Assembly (NCBI RefSeq): GCF_004681975.1
Contig: NZ_SMLK01000001.1
Coordinates: 744,001 to 808,000, forward strand
DNA length: 64,000 nucleotides
Origin: Ramlibacter humi
GTDB taxonomy: Bacteria > Pseudomonadota > Gammaproteobacteria > Burkholderiales > Burkholderiaceae_C
Direction of reading: 5' to 3'
In this document: piece after piece, positions 19,256 through 27,901 of the stretch
Layout of the letters: every line of letters begins with the position of its first letter
Numbering within the stretch: position 1 is the first letter of the stretch
Notes under the pieces: model-generated
Databases searched by the model: none
Told to the model about the DNA's origin: nothing
What the model saw: only the letters and a program-made list of their open reading frames with translations
Translations under genes and position numbers: made by a program

Positions 19256-20194
19256 TCAGATGTCGGCCAGCAGCGCGTAGGGCAGGGGCTGTAGCGCCAA
19301 TGCCGGGCCGTCCGCCGCGCCCAGCGTGAGCCGGCCGCTTTCGGCCGCCGACACCTGCATGGAGACGATCGCATCCCAACCGCCGGATGGTGCGGGGGCC
19401 GCCTGCGCGACCAGGCCGCAGGGTTGCGAGGGATCGGACTCGTGGAAGACTTCCTGGCCGGCCTGCATCGGTGCCGTGCCATGCACGATGTAGGCGCGCC
19501 GCTTGAGCGTGCCGCGGAACTGGCTGCGCGCGACGACTTCCTGGCCGGGGTAGCAGCCCTTCTTGAAGTTCACGCCGCCGACCGACTCGTAGTTCAGCAT
19601 CTGCGGCACGAAGGCTTCGGCCACCGGCGCGGTGAGCGTGGCGACGCCGCTGCGCACATCGCCCCAGAGCCAGGTGTCCAGCGGCAACTGAGCTGGTTCC
19701 AGGGCTTGGCCCGCGGGTGCGATGAGCAATGCACGCGGCTGCCGGTCCGCCGGGTAAAGCGCGATGGCGTGGCCTTCGCCTTGCGCCACCGCCGACCAGG
19801 GTTCGCGCGGACCGCCCAGCGCGGCCGAGGCAACGTCGCCGGCCAGGCCTTGCAGCGCGAAATCGGCCGTCGCTTCGCTGAGCTTCACTTTCGTGCGCAG
19901 CACGAACATCGACAGGCGTTTCAGCGTGGGCGCCAGCAAGTCGCGCGAAGTCACGAGAAGGATGTCTTCCTTCGTGGCCGCCAGCGCGACGAAGCTGGCC
20001 AGCATGCGGCCTTTGGCGGTACAGAACGCGGCCAGCCGCGCCTGGCCTGACGGCAGCAGGGCGAAGTCCTGGGTGAGCTGGTTGTGCAGGAAGCGGGCGG
20101 CTTCCTCGCCCTGCGCGCGGATCACGCCCAGGTGGGTGAGGGCGGCGCGGCCTTCGAGGGGATGAACCATCGCTCCATTATCATGGCCGGTCAT
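19256..20194 (-). CDS. ygfZ: YgfZ/GcvT-fold protein of iron-sulfur cluster assembly
   Basis: This protein of about 312 residues has the folate-binding GcvT/YgfZ fold and the diagnostic motif FKKGCYPGQEVVAR. The conserved Cys in KGCYPGQE is required for YgfZ function in maturing certain Fe-S enzymes in E. coli. The N-terminal LGVIRAQGEEAARFLHNQLTQD is typical. The start is ambiguous between ATG at 20194 (used) and ATG at 20170 (eight residues shorter); neither has a strong ribosome-binding site. The stop abuts that of the Wzy_C gene (convergent, no gap), and the gene is divergent from mltG with about 22 nt between starts. Confidence 0.88.
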   Translation of the reverse strand: MTGHDNGAMVHPLEGRAALTHLGVIRAQGEEAARFLHNQLTQDFALLPSGQARLAAFCTAKGRMLASFVALAATKEDILLVTSRDLLAPTLKRLSMFVLRTKVKLSEATADFALQGLAGDVASAALGGPREPWSAVAQGEGHAIALYPADRQPRALLIAPAGQALEPAQLPLDTWLWGDVRSGVATLTAPVAEAFVPQMLNYESVGGVNFKKGCYPGQEVVARSQFRGTLKRRAYIVHGTAPMQAGQEVFHESDPSQPCGLVAQAAPAPSGGWDAIVSMQVSAAESGRLTLGAADGPALALQPLPYALLADI

Positions 20195-20216
20195 TTCCAA
20201 CAGGGTTTTCAGGGGC

Positions 20217-21212
20217 GTGGCGCGGTTCTTCAAGATGCTTTTTCTGCTCGCCGCGCTGGCACTGCTGGCCGTGGCCGCTTGGGGCTGGTGGTGGGTGCAG
20301 CGGCCGCTGGCGCTGCCGGCGGCGACGGTCGACCTGTCCATCGAGCCGGGCACGCTGCCGCGCGGCGTGGCGCAGGCCGTCGCCGACGCGGGCGTGGACG
20401 TCAATCCCGACCTGCTCTACGCCTGGTTCCGCCTGTCCGGGCAAGCCCGCCAGATCAAGGCCGGCAGCTACGAGCTGGAGCAGGGCATCACGGCCTACCG
20501 GCTGCTGTCGAAGCTGGCCCGCGGCGAGGAAAGCCTGCGGGCCCTGACGCTGGTCGAAGGCTGGAACATCCGGCAGGTGAGGGCGGCGCTGGCCAAGGAA
20601 GATTCGCTCAAGCACGACACGTCCGCGCTGGATGACGCCGCCCTGATGCAGTTGCTGGGCCGCGCGGGCCAGTACCCGGAAGGGCGCTTCTTCCCCGACA
20701 CGTACACGTTCGCCAAGGGCAGCCCCGAGTCGGCCCTGCTCAAGCGCGCGCTTCGCGCCATGGACAAGCGGCTGGACGCGGCGTGGGCGCAGCGCACGCC
20801 GCAGGTGGTGGTGAAGTCGCCTGAAGAGGCGCTGATCCTGGCCAGCATCGTCGAGAAGGAAACCGGCCGCGGCGCCGACCGGCCGCTGGTGGCGGCGGTG
20901 TTCAACAACCGCCTGCGCGTGGGCATGCCGCTGCAGACCGACCCGACGGTGATCTACGGCATGGGCGCCGCCTTCAATGGCAACCTGCGCAAGATCGACC
21001 TGCAGACCGACACGCCCTGGAACACGTACACGCGCCCGGGGCTGCCCCCGACGCCCATCGCCATGCCGGGCAAGGCTGCTTTGCTGGCCGCGGTGCAGCC
21101 GGCGCAAAGCAAGGCGCTTTACTTCGTCGCGCGCGGCGACGGCAGCAGCCATTTCAGCGAAACGCTGGACGAGCACAACCGCGCCGTCAACAAATACCAG
21201 AGGGGCCAGTGA
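20217..21212 (+). CDS. mltG: Endolytic murein transglycosylase
   Basis: This 331-residue protein anchors in the inner membrane by an N-terminal helix (about residues 7-26) and has a periplasmic YceG domain. The catalytic Glu is in [11 protein letters not shown]; the flanking [21 protein letters not shown] and [16 protein letters not shown] are strongly conserved. MltG cleaves nascent glycan strands and sets their length. The start is a GTG (VARFFKMLF resembles the usual basic MRRFF start); an ATG six codons later is a weaker alternative. The stop overlaps the tmk GTG by four bases, part of the conserved mltG-tmk-holB order. Confidence 0.94.
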   Translation: MARFFKMLFLLAALALLAVAAWGWWWVQRPLALPAATVDLSIEPGTLPRGVAQAVADAGVDVNPDLLYAWFRLSGQARQIKAGSYELEQGITAYRLLSKLARGEESLRALTLVEGWNIRQVRAALAKEDSLKHDTSALDDAALMQLLGRAGQYPEGRFFPDTYTFAKGSPESALLKRALRAMDKRLDAAWAQRTPQVVVKSPEEALILASIVEKETGRGADRPLVAAVFNNRLRVGMPLQTDPTVIYGMGAAFNGNLRKIDLQTDTPWNTYTRPGLPPTPIAMPGKAALLAAVQPAQSKALYFVARGDGSSHFSETLDEHNRAVNKYQRGQ

Positions 21213-21853
21213 GCCAGGGGCTGTTCATCTCGTTCGAAGGCATCGACGGCGCGGGCAAGAGCACGCACGTCGAAGGATTGGCACAGGCTTTCCGCGCGGC
21301 GGGCCGCAACGTCACCGTGACGCGCGAGCCGGGCGGCACGCCGCTGGCCGAGCAGTTGCGCGCGCTGGCGCTGAACGCGCCGATGGACCCGTTGACCGAA
21401 GCGCTGCTGATGTTCGCCGCGCGGCGCGACCACCTGGGGCAGGTCATCGAGCCGGCGCTGGCGCGTGGCGACGTGGTGTTGTGCGACCGCTTCACCGACG
21501 CGACCTTCGCCTACCAGGGTGGCGGGCGCGGCTTCGATCTGGCCGTGCTGTCGCAGCTGGAACGCTGGGTGCAGTCGACGCCGGCCCTGCCCGCCGGCAC
21601 GCTGCGGCAGCCGGCCCTGACGCTGTGGTTCGAGGTCGCGCCGGAAGTCGCGGCGCAACGGCTGGCGGGCGCGCGGGCGCCCGATCGCTTCGAATCGCAG
21701 CCGGCCGAGTTCTTCCGCCGCGTGCTGCGAGGCTACGAGGCGCGTGCCCAAGCCGAAGCAGGGCGCTTCGCGCGCATCGATGCGGACCGGCCCCGCGAGC
21801 AGGTCTGGGATCAGGTGATCCTCGCGGTGCGATCGCGCGGGTGGCTGGCATGA
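21209..21853 (+). CDS. tmk: Thymidylate kinase
   Basis: This 214-residue kinase phosphorylates dTMP to dTDP. It shows the P-loop [11 protein letters not shown] at residue 7, the [14 protein letters not shown] region, and the [15 protein letters not shown] motif. The GTG start overlaps mltG by four bases, and the stop overlaps the holB ATG (ATGA). Length and motifs are fully regular for bacterial type I/II TMP kinases. Genes for envelope growth and DNA precursor supply are linked here, as in many beta- and gammaproteobacteria. Confidence 0.96.
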   Translation: MSQGLFISFEGIDGAGKSTHVEGLAQAFRAAGRNVTVTREPGGTPLAEQLRALALNAPMDPLTEALLMFAARRDHLGQVIEPALARGDVVLCDRFTDATFAYQGGGRGFDLAVLSQLERWVQSTPALPAGTLRQPALTLWFEVAPEVAAQRLAGARAPDRFESQPAEFFRRVLRGYEARAQAEAGRFARIDADRPREQVWDQVILAVRSRGWLA

Positions 21854-22842
21854 ACGCGGCACCGTGGATCGCCGAGCAGGCCCGCGCGCTGCTGGCGCAG
21901 CGCGGCCATGCGTGGCTGCTGCAGGGCCCCTCGGGGCTGGGCCAGTACGCGCTGGGGCTGGAGATGGCGCGCGCCTGGCTGTGTGACCAGCCGGGCCCGG
22001 ACGGCGCCTGCGGCCAGTGCGCCAGCTGCCACGCCATCGGCGTGCGCACCCATGCCGACCTGTGCGTCCTGATGCCCGAAACGGCCATGCAGGCGCTGGA
22101 ATGGCCGCTGGCGGAAAAGGCGCAGCAGGAGATCGACGACAAGAAGCGCAAGCCGAGCAAGGAGATTCGCGTCGACGCGATGCGCGACGCGGTGGAATTC
22201 GCGCAGCGCACCAGCGCGCGCGGCCGCGGCAAGGTGGTGCTGGTGTACCCGGCCGAGCGCATGAACCACGTGACGGCCAACACGCTGCTCAAGACACTGG
22301 AAGAGCCGCCCGGCGACGTGCGTTTCGTGCTGGCCAGCGAGTCGGCGCACCAGCTGCTGCCCACCATCCGCAGCCGCTGCCTGGGCCACACCATGCGCTG
22401 GCCCGGCGCGGACGAATCGCTGGCGTGGCTGGCGGCGCAGGGCGTGCCGGCGGCCGACGCGCCGGTACTGCTGCGCGCGGCGGGCGGCCGGCCCGAGGAA
22501 GCGCTGGCCTGGAGCAGGGCGGGCCGCACGGCCAAGGCCTGGTCGCAGGTGCCCAAGGCGGTGGCCCGGGGCGAGGTGGGCGCACTGGAAGATTGCTCGC
22601 CGGCTCAGGCCATCGACGTGCTGCAGAAGCTCTGCCACGACCTGCTGGCCGTGCGCGTTCAGGCGGTGCCGCGGTTCTTCGAGCCCGGCGACCTGCCGCG
22701 GCCGGCCGGTTACGAATCGCTGACGGCGTGGTGGCGTGACCTCGCCGTGGCGCAAAAAACGGCAGAACATCCCTTCAACGCTGGCCTGATGCTGGAATCG
22801 CTTGTGGGCCGGGCGCGCGCGGCCCTACACTCGGCCGGCTGA
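21850..22842 (+). CDS. holB: DNA polymerase III, delta' subunit
   Basis: This 330-residue clamp-loader subunit has a Walker A-like loop, [18 protein letters not shown], that lacks the lysine; this is usual for delta', which does not hydrolyse ATP. A four-cysteine zinc module ([16 protein letters not shown]) follows, and [20 protein letters not shown] is the family's sensor region. It works with gamma/tau and delta to load the beta clamp. The ATG overlaps the tmk stop. A possible promoter for the next gene lies in its last codons. Confidence 0.94.
   Translation: MNAAPWIAEQARALLAQRGHAWLLQGPSGLGQYALGLEMARAWLCDQPGPDGACGQCASCHAIGVRTHADLCVLMPETAMQALEWPLAEKAQQEIDDKKRKPSKEIRVDAMRDAVEFAQRTSARGRGKVVLVYPAERMNHVTANTLLKTLEEPPGDVRFVLASESAHQLLPTIRSRCLGHTMRWPGADESLAWLAAQGVPAADAPVLLRAAGGRPEEALAWSRAGRTAKAWSQVPKAVARGEVGALEDCSPAQAIDVLQKLCHDLLAVRVQAVPRFFEPGDLPRPAGYESLTAWWRDLAVAQKTAEHPFNAGLMLESLVGRARAALHSAG
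22802..22831 (+). promoter_or_regulatory. Possible promoter for the PilZ-domain gene
   Basis: TTGTGG (22802-22807) and TACACT (22826-22831) are separated by 18 nt, inside the end of holB. The predicted start point lies about 15 nt before the PilZ gene's ATG. The -10 is a good match, the -35 only partial. Confidence 0.4.
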
Positions 22843-22852
22843 GTTCCCCCAC

Positions 22853-23206
22853 ATGAGCACCGCCACCCCCCGTCCCAGCGTCATCCAGCTCGCCATCAAG
22901 GAGAAGGCGGCGCTGTATGCGGCCTACATCCCCCTGTTCGCGGACGGCGGCGTATTCATCCCCACCACCCGCGACTACAAGCTGGGCGACGACGTGTACG
23001 TGCTGCTGTCCCTGCCGGACGATCCGCAGCGCTACCCGGTGGCCGGCAAGGTGGCCTGGGTGACGCCGCCCCGCGCGGCGGCCAACCGCACCCAGGGCGT
23101 GGGCGTGCGGTTCCCGGCCGACGACAAGTCCAAGCTGCTGAAGCTCAAGATCGAGGAGATCCTGGGCGGGCACCTGGCGTCCGAGCGGCCGACGCAGACC
23201 ATCTGA
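22853..23206 (+). CDS. PilZ domain protein
   Basis: This 117-residue protein fits the single-domain PilZ proteins found between holB and tatD in beta- and gammaproteobacteria. The region ADGGVFIPTTRDYKLGDDVY and VAGKVAWVTPPRAAANRTQG is characteristic. The RxxxR and D/NxSxxG c-di-GMP-binding residues of canonical PilZ domains are not seen, which resembles Pseudomonas PilZ itself, a type IV pilus assembly factor that does not bind c-di-GMP. A role in pilus biogenesis is thus likely by family knowledge. It starts 10 nt after holB. Confidence 0.85.
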   Translation: MSTATPRPSVIQLAIKEKAALYAAYIPLFADGGVFIPTTRDYKLGDDVYVLLSLPDDPQRYPVAGKVAWVTPPRAAANRTQGVGVRFPADDKSKLLKLKIEEILGGHLASERPTQTI

Positions 23207-23249
23207 CCCGGTCCTCAAGCGGCCTTCGCCGCTGGTGCATCATCGGCGG

Positions 23250-24056
23250 ATGTATGTCGATTCGCATTGCCACCTGAGCTTTCCCGAGCTGTCCGAAAAG
23301 CTGGACGAGATCCGCGCCGCCATGGCGCAGGCGCAGGTGGACCGCGCGCTTTGCATCTGCACGACGCTGGAGGAGTTCGAGGACATCCACGCGCTGGCGC
23401 GGCGTTACGACAACTTCTGGGCGTCGGTGGGCGTGCATCCGGACAACGAAGGCATCCAGGAGCCGAGCCTCCAGGACCTGCTGGAGCGCGCCGCCCGGCC
23501 CAAGGTGGTGGCCATCGGCGAGACCGGGCTGGACTACTACCAGATGGACGAGCGCAAGGGCGGGCGCAGCGTCGCCGACCTGGAATGGCAGCGCAACCGC
23601 TTCCGCACCCACATCCGCGCCGCCCGGCAGTGCGGCAAGCCGTTGATCATCCACACCCGCTCGGCCTCCTCCGACACGGTGGCGATCCTCAAAGAGGAGG
23701 GTGAAGACGGCTCACCCGGCAGCGTGGGGGGCGTGTTCCATTGCTTCACCGAAACCGCCGAAGTGGCCCGGGCGGCGCTGGACCTGGGCTTCTACATCTC
23801 GTTTTCCGGCATCCTGACCTTCAAGAGCGCGGCCGACCTGCGCGAGGTGGCCGCCTTCGTGCCGGAAGACCGGATCCTGATCGAGACCGACAGCCCGTAC
23901 CTGGCGCCCGTGCCGTACCGTGGCAAGACCAACAACCCTTCCTACGTGCCTTACGTGGCCAGGCAGATCGGCGAGCTGCGCGGACTGGCGCCCGAAGCCG
24001 TCGGCGAGCTCACCAGCCGTAATTTCGAGCGCCTCTTCGCGGGGGTTTTGGCGTGA
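23250..24056 (+). CDS. tatD: TatD-family metal-dependent hydrolase
   Basis: This 268-residue TIM-barrel amidohydrolase has the metal ligands His-x-His in YVDSHCHLSFPE, Glu in AIGETGLDYY, His residues in LIIHTRSAS and GVFHCFTET, and Asp in LIETDSPYLAPVPYRGK. TatD proteins are 3'-5' DNA/RNA exonucleases or deoxyribonucleases. The ATG at 23250 is preferred over one five codons upstream because MYVDSHCH is the canonical start. The stop overlaps the ankyrin gene's GTG by four bases. The exact paralogue (TatD, YcfH or YjjV type) is not settled. Confidence 0.92.
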   Translation: MYVDSHCHLSFPELSEKLDEIRAAMAQAQVDRALCICTTLEEFEDIHALARRYDNFWASVGVHPDNEGIQEPSLQDLLERAARPKVVAIGETGLDYYQMDERKGGRSVADLEWQRNRFRTHIRAARQCGKPLIIHTRSASSDTVAILKEEGEDGSPGSVGGVFHCFTETAEVARAALDLGFYISFSGILTFKSAADLREVAAFVPEDRILIETDSPYLAPVPYRGKTNNPSYVPYVARQIGELRGLAPEAVGELTSRNFERLFAGVLA

Positions 24057-24712
24057 GAAAGTACATCAACTTCATTCTCCAGCTAATTGTCCTGATTGGA
24101 TTTTCTTCGGCCCATGCAGGGTCGTACGACGACTTCTTCCGGGCCCTCAAGCAAGACGATCCGTCGGCGATCAGCGGGCTTCTGCAGCGCGGTTTCGACC
24201 CCAACACGCCCGCGCCGGATGGCCAGAACGGGCTGTTCCTGGCGATCCGGGACGGCTCGCTGAAAGCTGCCCAGGCCCTGGTCGACTGGCCGCAGACCAA
24301 CGTCGAGGTGCGCAACGCTCATGATGAAAGCCCGCTGATGATGGCGGCGCTCAAGGGCCAGGTGGCGTTGGTCAAGCGCCTGGTCGAGCGCGGCGCGGAC
24401 ATCAACAAGCCGGGCTGGGCGCCGCTGCATTACGCGGCGACCGGCGGCCACCTGGAGATCATGGCTTTCCTTCTGGAGAACTACGCGTTCATCGACGCCG
24501 AGTCGCCCAACGGCACGACGCCGCTGATGATGGCCGCCCAGTACGGCACGCCGGCCGCCGTGAAGCTGCTGCTGGAGGCTGGCGCGGACACGGCCATGAA
24601 GAACCAGCGCGGCTTGGATGCGATCGCGTTCGCCAAGCTGGGCAACCGGCCGGACTCGGCGGAGATGATCTCGGCGTACGTGCGGAGCCAGCAGCCGAAG
24701 GGCAAGTGGTAG
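24053..24712 (+). CDS. Secreted ankyrin-repeat protein
   Basis: This 219-residue protein has a signal peptide (about residues 1-22, ending SSAHA) and four to five ankyrin repeats; typical repeat cores are NAHDESPLMMAALKGQVALV, GWAPLHYAATGGHLEIMAFL and NGTTPLMMAAQYGTPAAVKL. Such repeats bind partner proteins; a periplasmic location is predicted. The GTG start overlaps the tatD stop by four bases. The first codons are much richer in A/T than the surroundings, which may aid translation start. No enzymatic domain is present, and the partner is unknown. Confidence 0.85.
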   Translation: MRKYINFILQLIVLIGFSSAHAGSYDDFFRALKQDDPSAISGLLQRGFDPNTPAPDGQNGLFLAIRDGSLKAAQALVDWPQTNVEVRNAHDESPLMMAALKGQVALVKRLVERGADINKPGWAPLHYAATGGHLEIMAFLLENYAFIDAESPNGTTPLMMAAQYGTPAAVKLLLEAGADTAMKNQRGLDAIAFAKLGNRPDSAEMISAYVRSQQPKGKW

Positions 24713-25118
24713 GCGGGCTGCAGGTTTTGAGCCTCCGTCTGCCCATCTGATTGAATTGATACGATGTGCATTATGTAAAATAACAGGCGCTGCGAAGTCT
24801 TCATGAGTTTCGGTAGCGCCCCCGGACCTCGCATCCGTCAGCCTCCCGGCGCTCAAGCGACCGGGCCCTCCACGTGGCTCCGTCCTGCAGAGGCATGACA
24901 AGAGGCTGGCGCTCCGTCGGATACAACGAGGCCGTGGGAAACTAGCTCCCAATTCGATAGCCATCTTCGCCGACGCGCCGACGGTCATCCCATCTCCATG
25001 CTCCCCATGCGCATCACCCGCCTGCAATTCGCGTTCTTCCTGGAGGTCGCAGTACCCGAAAGCACCGCCTCCGGCCCACTGATCGCAACAACTAGAAACG
25101 GCATGACGACTCGTTACC

Positions 25119-25145
25119 AACTCCTTGATCCTGCAAGGAGTTTTT
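25119..25145 (+). terminator. Hairpin followed by T-run (terminator or SD-masking structure)
   Basis: AACTCCTT (25119-25126) pairs with AAGGAGTT (25135-25142) around an 8-nt loop, and five T's end the structure (25141-25145). It could be an intrinsic terminator. The right arm is also a perfect Shine-Dalgarno sequence placed 6 nt before a GTG, so it could instead mask translation. Confidence 0.45.
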
Positions 25146-25146
25146 C

Positions 25147-25230
25147 GTGAAATCCGTCACCCGCCGTCCTTGCTGGCTCAACCGGGGCGGCCTATCTTGT
25201 CAAACCTGCTGCCACAAATCGGCACCCTAG
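25147..25230 (+). CDS. Possible 27-residue cysteine-rich small protein
   Basis: A GTG at 25147 is preceded by AAGGAG at 6-nt spacing and opens a 27-codon frame ending at TAG 25228-25230, 15 nt before the small-protein gene at 25246. The product would be basic and contain four cysteines (positions 9, 18, 21, 22). It may be a leader peptide, a small protein or a chance frame. Only the ribosome-binding site and position support it. Confidence 0.25.
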   Translation: MKSVTRRPCWLNRGGLSCQTCCHKSAP

Positions 25231-25245
25231 AGACAAAAACGACAC

Positions 25246-25578
25246 ATGCGTTGGTCCAAGCAAAGCCTTCGCAATAGCCTCTACGGGCTGCTGGGCCACG
25301 GCCAGCTGTCCGATACGACGCTGGACAGCCGGATAGAAGACATCCGCGAGTCCATGCTCGACCTCCTCGGGACGAGCGGCCCGCGCGACTTCCCGCAAGT
25401 CACGCGTCGAATCCGCTACGCAGGCGACGTGCAGGCGCTCTGGTACCTGCGCGGCGACCTGATGGCGGTGCTGGCCTCGCTGCACGGCGAAGCCCAGGCA
25501 CGGCTCCACGTCCAGTCGGTCACGGACATGTTCCGCGGCCTGCTGCCCAAGGCGCTGACCGCCGGCGCCCGAGGCTGA
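25246..25578 (+). CDS. Small protein of unknown family, paralogue of the one at 60047
   Basis: This 110-residue protein, without signal peptide or membrane segment, is clearly homologous to the 120-residue protein at 60047-60409. Both start MRW-K-LRNSL, share IEDIR followed by ML-L, and share a C-terminal block with R-RYA, LW, RG-LMAVLA, GEA-A, V-DMF and LLP-L. The conserved Trp/Arg/Gly pattern suggests a compact helical domain. I recognise no named family. It follows the 0.5 kb gene-poor stretch and converges on the LD-carboxypeptidase gene with a 10-nt gap. The other copy sits behind a HTH/cyclase-like regulator, so a related signalling role is possible (inference). Confidence 0.75.
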   Translation: MRWSKQSLRNSLYGLLGHGQLSDTTLDSRIEDIRESMLDLLGTSGPRDFPQVTRRIRYAGDVQALWYLRGDLMAVLASLHGEAQARLHVQSVTDMFRGLLPKALTAGARG

Positions 25579-25588
25579 ACCCCGCCGG

Positions 25589-26509
25589 CTAGTGCCGGTG
25601 CCCCCACAGCAGGAACGCATCCCGGCCTTCGACGGCCAGATGCACCGGTGCGCCCACCGGCAGCGCCACCTTGGTCGCCACATGGCCGAAAGGCAGGCCG
25701 GTGTACACGGGCGCCTTGACCTGGGAGCGCAACCAGCCCACCACCGTCGCAAGCTTGAAGCCGCGGTCGTGCGGCGCCGGCTTGTAGTTGGTGAAGTGGC
25801 CGAAGACCACGGCTTTCTGCTTCGCCAGGATGCCCGCGTGCAGCAGCTGCGTCAGCATGCGCTCGACCCGGTACGGGTGCTCGTGCACGTCCTCGATGAA
25901 CAGGATGCCGCCCTTGATCGCGGGCAGCCAGGGCGTGCCGACCATCGCCGCCAGGATCGACAGGTTGCCGCCCCAGAGCATGCCTTCCACCCGCTTGAAC
26001 TTCGGAGCGGCTTCGGACGCCGGCAGGCGCCAGCCGGTGCCTTCACCCTGCCCCACAGCCAGGTCCTCGAAGCAGGCCTGCATGATGTCGTCGGGTTCGG
26101 CGTGCACGCCGAAATCCTCGCCGACCGCCGGACCAGACCAGGTCACGGCGCCCGTCTTGGCCAGCACGGCGTTCTGGAAGGCGGTGAAGTCGCTCAGGCC
26201 GACGAACTTGGTGCCGCCCTTCACCGCCCTGGCGATCGCCTTGTAGGGCAGCCGCGGCAGCAGGCGGGTCAGGCCGTAGCCGCCGCGCGTGATGATGGCC
26301 ACGTCGGCGCCGCTGTTCGCCGCACGTTCGATGGCCGCCAGGCGCGTGTCGTCGTCGCCGGCGAAGCGCATGTGCACCGAAAAGGTATCGGGGTCGACTT
26401 CGACTTCATGGCCCAGCGCTCGCAGGCGCTTGATGCCGCGCCGCACGGCGGCCTTGTCGCGAACGGCACTGGAGGGGGAATAGACGTAGATGCGTTGGGA
26501 GGAGGTCAC
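25589..26509 (-). CDS. ldcA: LD-carboxypeptidase (peptidase S66)
   Basis: This 306-residue cytosolic serine peptidase is of the LdcA family and removes the terminal D-Ala from murein tetrapeptides during peptidoglycan recycling. The Ser nucleophile region is VGLSDFTAFQNAVL, following IITRGGYGLTRLLP; the catalytic Glu lies in FIEDVHEHPYRVERML and the His in LPFGHVATKVALP. The length matches the family. Its start overlaps the end of the upstream TadA-fusion gene by four bases, so the two are likely one transcription unit. Confidence 0.92.
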   Translation of the reverse strand: MTSSQRIYVYSPSSAVRDKAAVRRGIKRLRALGHEVEVDPDTFSVHMRFAGDDDTRLAAIERAANSGADVAIITRGGYGLTRLLPRLPYKAIARAVKGGTKFVGLSDFTAFQNAVLAKTGAVTWSGPAVGEDFGVHAEPDDIMQACFEDLAVGQGEGTGWRLPASEAAPKFKRVEGMLWGGNLSILAAMVGTPWLPAIKGGILFIEDVHEHPYRVERMLTQLLHAGILAKQKAVVFGHFTNYKPAPHDRGFKLATVVGWLRSQVKAPVYTGLPFGHVATKVALPVGAPVHLAVEGRDAFLLWGHRH

Positions 26510-27888
26510 GCGGCGAAGTATCCCACCGCCCTGCGCGCGATCGCCTCGCCGTGCTCCTGCACGAAGTGGCCGGCCTGCGGCAGCACCATGGGTTCGGGGC
26601 AGCCGCGGATCTGTTCGCGCAGCGCCTGCATGACGGGCGTGCCGAGCACGGGGTCCTGCGCGCCGATGGCCATCAGGCTGCGGCCGGCCCAGTCCTGGCG
26701 CCAGAACTCGCGCGCACGGCGAGAAACTTCCGCGCCGTCCGAATCAGGGAACTCCGGCACCATCGGCGGGAACGCCCTCAGCGCCGCGCGGTGGCCGCGG
26801 TCCGGGAACGGCGCGTTGTACGCCTCGCATTCCTCCGGCGTCATGTGCGGGTTGCCGCGCGCGAACAGCCGGCCGACGTCGAAGTCGGGCTTCTCGGCGC
26901 ACATGCGGCGCCACGCGACGAAACCTTCGCTGAGCGGCACGTCGCCCGTGCCCAGCGTGGTGTTCATCGCCAGCAGCCCGCGGTAACGGCCGGGCGCTTC
27001 CATCGGCAGTGTCAGGCCCAGCAGGCCGCCCCAGTCCTGCACCACCAGCACGACGTCCTGCAGGTCGAGGCGCTCGACGAATTCCAGCAGCATCTGCCGG
27101 TGCCAGGAGAACGTGTGCGCCGAATCCTTCTTGGGCTTGTCGCTCTTGCCGAAGCCGGCCAGGTCCGGGGCCACCACGCGATGGCCGGCCGCCAGGAAGA
27201 CCGGGATCATCCGGCGATACAGGTAGCTCCACGCCGGGTTGCCGTGCAGGCACAGCCAGGTGATGGGCGCCTGCCGGGGGCCTTCGTCGAGGTAGTGCAT
27301 CCGCAGACCCGCCAGCGAAGGCAGGTCTGCGACATGGTGCGGCGCCCACGGATAGTCCGGCAGGTTCGCGAACCGTTCCTCCGGCGTGCGCAAGGCGTCG
27401 TCGCGCAGCGGAAAGGCATTGGCGCGCGCCTCCTGCCGTTTCGCGGCGAAGAACGCGGAGAGGCCGGCACCACATTCGTCCGCCAGCACGCCTTGGGCCA
27501 GCTGAGTGCGATGGTTCAGCCGGCGCTCTTCGAACAGGTTCAGCACCGACCCTGCGGCGCCCGTCTTGGGGTCCGCCGCGCCGAACACCACGCGCTTGAG
27601 CCGCGCGTGCAGCATCGCGCCGCTGCACATGGCGCAAGGCTCCAGCGTCACGTACAGCTCGCAGTCGTCCAGCCGGTAATTGCCCGTGGCGGCCGCGGCT
27701 TCGCGCAACGCCATGACTTCCGCGTGCGCCGTGGGGTCGTGCGCGCCGATCGGCCGGTTGTGGCCGCGGCCGATGACCTGGTCGCCGCGCACGACCACGG
27801 CGCCCACCGGCACCTCGCCGGCGGCTTGCGCCAGCGCCGCCTGTTCCAGCGCCAGGCGCATGAAAGCGGCGTCGCGGTCCGCGCTCAC
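26506..27888 (-). CDS. tadA: tRNA adenosine deaminase TadA fused to a haloalkane-dehalogenase-like hydrolase
   Basis: This is a 460-residue fusion. Residues 1-155 are a complete TadA: zinc ligands in AHAEVMALREAA and PCAMCSGAMLHARLKRVVFGA, including the catalytic Glu of HAE; TadA makes inosine at the wobble base of tRNA-Arg. Residues about 175-460 form an alpha/beta hydrolase of the haloalkane dehalogenase type: LCLHGNPAWSYLYRRMIP, the nucleophile Asp in VVQDWGGLLGLTLP with the halide-binding Trp directly after it, and HFVQEHGEAI at the end. The start is GTG behind a G-rich ribosome-binding site. Whether the second domain dehalogenates or is a general epoxide/ester hydrolase is unknown. Confidence 0.9.
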   Translation of the reverse strand: MSADRDAAFMRLALEQAALAQAAGEVPVGAVVVRGDQVIGRGHNRPIGAHDPTAHAEVMALREAAAATGNYRLDDCELYVTLEPCAMCSGAMLHARLKRVVFGAADPKTGAAGSVLNLFEERRLNHRTQLAQGVLADECGAGLSAFFAAKRQEARANAFPLRDDALRTPEERFANLPDYPWAPHHVADLPSLAGLRMHYLDEGPRQAPITWLCLHGNPAWSYLYRRMIPVFLAAGHRVVAPDLAGFGKSDKPKKDSAHTFSWHRQMLLEFVERLDLQDVVLVVQDWGGLLGLTLPMEAPGRYRGLLAMNTTLGTGDVPLSEGFVAWRRMCAEKPDFDVGRLFARGNPHMTPEECEAYNAPFPDRGHRAALRAFPPMVPEFPDSDGAEVSRRAREFWRQDWAGRSLMAIGAQDPVLGTPVMQALREQIRGCPEPMVLPQAGHFVQEHGEAIARRAVGYFAA

Positions 27889-27901
27889 CGCCCTGCCCCC
27901 G

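Larger units (their letters stand above)
24713..25245. other. Gene-poor intergenic stretch of 0.5 kb
   Basis: No convincing gene of normal size is visible here. The first 80 bases are unusually A/T-rich (24750-24785) and contain promoter-like hexamers (TTGATA and TAAAAT), but with poor spacing. A hairpin lies at 25119-25142, and a possible 27-residue reading frame with a good ribosome-binding site lies at 25147-25230; both are listed separately. The base composition and lack of reading frames suggest decayed or regulatory DNA; I see no transposon ends. Confidence 0.5.

Noticed and set aside
24083-25120. Minus-strand frame covering the ankyrin gene and part of the gene-poor gap
   Set aside because: Its second part is antisense to ankyrin repeats, and the first part has no recognisable motif or ribosome-binding site.
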